A DNA stretch of 16,790 bases from Treponema sp. (GTDB lineage Bacteria; Spirochaetota; Spirochaetia; Treponematales; Breznakiellaceae). The DNA lies in assembly GCA_031283505.1 (NCBI GenBank), contig JAITBO010000072.1:1-16790 (forward strand), in the 5' to 3' direction. The translations under genes were made by a program, and so were the position numbers. Positions 14,038 to 16,790 of the stretch are shown here, one piece after another (positions within the stretch are counted from its first letter, which is position 1; each line of letters begins with the position of its first letter). Under the pieces are notes generated by a model. That model saw only the letters and a program-made list of their open reading frames with translations. It was not told the DNA's origin and did no database searches.

Positions 14038-15114
14038 ATGGATAAACCAAAAAATGATTCCCCCGGCAGGACTTCCCAGGACGGCGGATTTCGCAAACCA
14101 ACGATGAAAGATGTGGCGGAAGCCTCGGGGGTATCGGTAACCACCGTTTCCCATGTCATGAACGGGACCCGCTATGTTTCTCCTGAAGTGACCAATAAGG
14201 TAAAGAACGCGGTGGAAAGCCTTAACTTTAAAACGAATCCTATCGCCAGCAACCTCAGGAGCGGAAAATCCCGGGTTATCGGCTTTGTGGTATCCAATCT
14301 GGAACATTACTTTTATGTGAATATTGCCAAGGGTATTAAAAAGGCCGTCAATTCCCTGGGCTATCAGCTGATCCTCATTGATTCGGCGGAAAATAAGGAC
14401 ATTGAAACCAAAAACATTGAATCCCTCTACCTCCGGGGAACCGACGGGATTGTGATTGCCCCAACCACCACCGATTGCGGCTACCTGAAGGACATCGTTC
14501 CCCCGAACTTTCCCCTGGTTTTTGTAGACCGGCAGCCCGCTTCCTATCAGGCCGACTGCGTCCTCCTCAACAACGCCGGGGCCAGCCACGAGGCGACCCG
14601 GCATCTCCTGGATAAAGGGTATACCAGGATTGGTTTTATTTCCTTCCACTTTGGAGAAAGGGATATCGATCCTACCATTATGGAACGCATTGAGGGGTAC
14701 AGAGAGGCGTACCGGGAAGCGGGGCTCCCAGTTGACGAAAATCTTATCCAGGCCGTCCCTGGAGGCTCCTTCTCCCCGGCGGAACTTCTCCACGCCGAAC
14801 CTTACGCCCTTACGCGGCGTATGCTCGGCTCCCCGGTTCAGGCGATACTCTGCGGGAACAGCCTTGCCGCCATCGGCGTTTATCAGTACCTGAAAAACGC
14901 TTCAATATCTATTCCCTCAAGGGTTGCCCTGATTACCTTTGACGACGATCTCTGGCTTTCCATGACCAGCCCCCGGATCTCCTCGGTAGCCCAGCCCGCA
15001 GAATCCATAGGCTTCACTGCGGCAAAACAGCTCCTGAAACGCATCCAGGCCAAAGCCGGGGCCTATAAAACCATCCGGCTGGATGCGGAACTCATCTTTC
15101 GGGAATCCTGTTAA
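14038..15114 (+). CDS. LacI-family transcriptional regulator of the sugar/polyol operon
   Basis: A 358-residue DNA-binding repressor. The N-terminal helix-turn-helix is at about 22-43 (MKDVAEASGVSVTTVSHVMNG), the hinge helix NPIASNLRSG at 67-76 has the conserved leucine, and a periplasmic-binding-protein-like effector domain runs from about 79 to the end, with the usual VFVDRQP and ALITFDDD stretches. It is divergent from the kinase operon with the palindromic operator between them, so it very probably represses the operon until the substrate or a product binds. No Shine-Dalgarno precedes ATG 14038; about 20 residues precede the usual start of the family, so ATG 14104 is a second possibility, though it lacks a ribosome site too. 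Confidence 0.93.
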   Translation: MDKPKNDSPGRTSQDGGFRKPTMKDVAEASGVSVTTVSHVMNGTRYVSPEVTNKVKNAVESLNFKTNPIASNLRSGKSRVIGFVVSNLEHYFYVNIAKGIKKAVNSLGYQLILIDSAENKDIETKNIESLYLRGTDGIVIAPTTTDCGYLKDIVPPNFPLVFVDRQPASYQADCVLLNNAGASHEATRHLLDKGYTRIGFISFHFGERDIDPTIMERIEGYREAYREAGLPVDENLIQAVPGGSFSPAELLHAEPYALTRRMLGSPVQAILCGNSLAAIGVYQYLKNASISIPSRVALITFDDDLWLSMTSPRISSVAQPAESIGFTAAKQLLKRIQAKAGAYKTIRLDAELIFRESC

Positions 15115-15168
15115 GACCCCTTTCCTTCAAGTCATATTCGAGGGAAAAGCCTGCCTCCCTAGCCAGAT

Positions 15169-15195
15169 CCCTGCTCCTTTGATTACCACCACCAT
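15169..15195 (-). pseudogene. yqeB fragment (first 9 codons)
   Basis: The ATG at 15195 with its Shine-Dalgarno and nine codons is identical to the start of yqeB at 7261. It ends where the direct repeat ends, in the spacer after the LacI-family gene. Confidence 0.9.
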
Positions 15196-15384
15196 AAGCC
15201 CCCTCCTTTATATTTTTATAATAATACAATATACTTTTATATATATTACTATGCTGTGGTCTATAAAACGTTTTGGTTCTTTGAGTTTTTACCGTGAAGC
15301 CCTGAGTATCGCCCTGCCGGTTATGCTACAACAACTCATCATGAGTATGGTCTCCCTCATTGACAACTTTATGGTTGCGGGATT
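15169..15384. repeat. Right copy of the 216-bp direct repeat flanking the island (uninterrupted)
   Basis: This is the same sequence as 7235-7599 without the MITE-like element. It carries 9 codons of yqeB, the intergenic region and the first 44 codons of the MATE gene, and here continues into the intact MATE gene. Identity begins abruptly at CCCTGCTCC. Confidence 0.93.
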
Positions 15385-16642
15385 GGGAGATATCAGTATG
15401 GCTGCGGTCAATGTAGCAAACCAACTCAACTTCATCTCTATCGTTATTATCAATGCGGTCTGCGGGGCTGGGGGAATTTATCTCGCTCAGTTTAAAGGTG
15501 CCGGTAATACCGAAGGCATGAGACATGCCTATCGGTTCAAGGTGATTTTCTCTTGCTCCGTATCGGTCTTGTACGGTATCCTGTGCTGGACCATTCCCGA
15601 ATACATGCTTGGAATGATGACCATGGGTAATGTGGCTCAGGAAGCCATAGTCACCATCGGCGCAAAATACCTGAGACTCACCGCTTTTACCCTCTTGCCC
15701 GTTGCCATTTCCATGTCCATCGGAACCTCTTTCCGGGAAATAGGCTTACCCAAGATACCCTTGGTGATTTCTGTGGCAGCCACCGTGGTTAATACCACCG
15801 GGAACTGGTTTCTCATCTATGGAAACCTGGGAGCTCCCCGGCTTGAGGTATCTGGAGCGGCCATAGCAACCATCATCGCACGATGTTTTGAAGTCAGCCT
15901 CTTCCTCATATACATTCATACCCAGAAAACCCCCTTTTTTGTAAGTTTCAATAAAATTATAGCGATCCATACAGGGCTCATCCGGGAAATTCTTACCAAA
16001 TCCGCTATGATGTTCCTATCCGAGGCGTCCTGGATCAGCTCAGAAACCATTATGACCGCCCTCTACAACGGCAGAGGAGGAGCTGAGGTTGTCGCAGGTA
16101 TGGCCGCTGGCTGGACCATTGCGAACATCTTCTTTCTTCTGTTTGGAGGAATCTGGACCACTACTGCCGTCGTGATCGGTGGAACCTTGGGGGCCGGCAA
16201 ATTAGAGGAAGCTCAGATCAAGGCGGAATGGATTAAATCAGGTTCGATGGCTGCAGGGTGTATAGTCGCGCTGTTAGGGGCAGCAGCGGCTACTCTGCTC
16301 ATCCCCCTGGTATTCAGCAACCTTACCTTGGCTGCACGAAGCATCAGCCTTGGCTTAGTATATGTCATCCTAGTATACCTTCCCCTATGGAGCCTACTAA
16401 ACGCCTTATTTGCCATCTCCCGTGCCGGGGGAGATACTGCTACCGGTATGTACGCGGATGTTTCGGTAAATACCCTCCTTTTCGTTCCAGGGGCATTCAT
16501 TCTCGCCTTAGGTACCACCCTCGATCCAGTAATGATGTTCGCCCTCTTAAAAACCTCTGATCTAGCCAAATATGGGGTAGCTCGGCATTTCTTTAACAAG
16601 AAGCGATGGGTTCGGAACCTTACCAAAAAGATGGCAGCATAG
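15251..16642 (+). CDS. MATE family multidrug/toxin efflux transporter
   Basis: A 463-residue inner-membrane cation-coupled antiporter with the twelve hydrophobic helices usual for MATE proteins. Asp38 in the first helix (SLIDNFMVAGLG) matches the conserved acidic residue of the NorM/DinF group. The signature before helix 6 (WFLIYGNLGAPRLEVSGAAIATIIAR) and its repeat-like counterpart in the second half are present. A longer frame upstream (from 15083) was rejected: the start at 15251 is duplicated exactly in the 7466 fragment, and the upstream part is yqeB leader and island DNA. There is no Shine-Dalgarno, but TATAAT at 15217-15222 lies about 30 bases upstream. Substrate unknown. Convergent with a 5S rRNA gene. 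Confidence 0.93.
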   Translation: MLWSIKRFGSLSFYREALSIALPVMLQQLIMSMVSLIDNFMVAGLGDISMAAVNVANQLNFISIVIINAVCGAGGIYLAQFKGAGNTEGMRHAYRFKVIFSCSVSVLYGILCWTIPEYMLGMMTMGNVAQEAIVTIGAKYLRLTAFTLLPVAISMSIGTSFREIGLPKIPLVISVAATVVNTTGNWFLIYGNLGAPRLEVSGAAIATIIARCFEVSLFLIYIHTQKTPFFVSFNKIIAIHTGLIREILTKSAMMFLSEASWISSETIMTALYNGRGGAEVVAGMAAGWTIANIFFLLFGGIWTTTAVVIGGTLGAGKLEEAQIKAEWIKSGSMAAGCIVALLGAAAATLLIPLVFSNLTLAARSISLGLVYVILVYLPLWSLLNALFAISRAGGDTATGMYADVSVNTLLFVPGAFILALGTTLDPVMMFALLKTSDLAKYGVARHFFNKKRWVRNLTKKMAA

Positions 16643-16675
16643 GTCACTGCGCTTTTCAGGGGGGGCAAAAGAAGA

Positions 16676-16692
16676 GCCCCTAGTTAAGGGGC
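16676..16692. terminator. Bidirectional terminator between the MATE gene and the rRNA operon
   Basis: GCCCCT (16676-16681) and AGGGGC (16687-16692) pair around a 5-base loop. On the minus strand it follows the 5S gene and is succeeded by TCTTCTTTT. On the plus strand it follows the MATE stop by 33 bases, with an A/T-rich tail. Confidence 0.7.
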
Positions 16693-16697
16693 AATAA

Positions 16698-16790
<93 letters not shown>

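Noticed and set aside
13978..14793. Minus-strand frame of 271 codons opposite the LacI-family gene
   Set aside because: The plus strand encodes a full LacI-family protein with HTH and hinge motifs; the opposite frame has no recognisable domain.
15083..15250. Upstream extension of the MATE frame giving 56 extra residues
   Set aside because: The extension covers the end of the LacI-family gene, the yqeB fragment and the A/T-rich promoter region. The ATG at 15251 is the start shared with the duplicated fragment at 7466.

Overview
The window looks like a chromosomal segment of a spirochaete, most likely a Treponema of roughly 50% GC. This is inferred from protein character: a PilZ protein of spirochaete type, a Treponema-like secreted protein, the YqeB maturation family and an rbs-type sugar ABC operon. 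There is no 16S sequence to prove it.

Left part (1-7261), moderate GC. It holds the 3' end of an unidentified gene with a terminator, a cation diffusion facilitator (minus), a secreted NlpC/P60 peptidase (plus) and a PilZ-domain c-di-GMP effector (plus). Converging on these is a minus-strand row of three genes: yqeB-like (selenium-dependent molybdenum hydroxylase maturation), a secreted protein with an NlpC-like NCSGF motif, and uronate isomerase uxaC. Two copies of a ~94-bp structured repeat (1209-1302 and 2174-2266) lie upstream of the NlpC/P60 and PilZ genes.

Middle part (7235-15384) is a higher-GC catabolic island bounded by a 216-bp direct repeat. Each repeat copy carries the first 9 codons of yqeB, the yqeB/MATE intergenic region and the first 44 codons of a MATE transporter gene. 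The left copy is interrupted by a 143-bp MITE-like element with 13-bp terminal inverted repeats and a 5-bp target duplication. The island holds a minus-strand operon (FGGY kinase, SDR dehydrogenase, periplasmic binding lipoprotein, two-domain ATPase, permease) and a divergent LacI-family regulator. A perfect 20-bp palindromic operator sits just downstream of the -10 box of the operon promoter. Together these suggest uptake of a sugar or polyol, oxidation by the SDR and phosphorylation of the ketose by the kinase. The kinase gene is frameshifted at a run of eight C (minus strand), so it is inactive, phase-variable, or a sequencing artefact.

Right part (15251-16790): the intact MATE gene, a bidirectional terminator, and the 3' part of a 5S rRNA gene on the minus strand, so an rRNA operon lies beyond the right edge. 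Recombination between the 216-bp repeats would release a circle of about 7.9 kb and restore a simple divergent yqeB-MATE pair, which is probably the ancestral layout.
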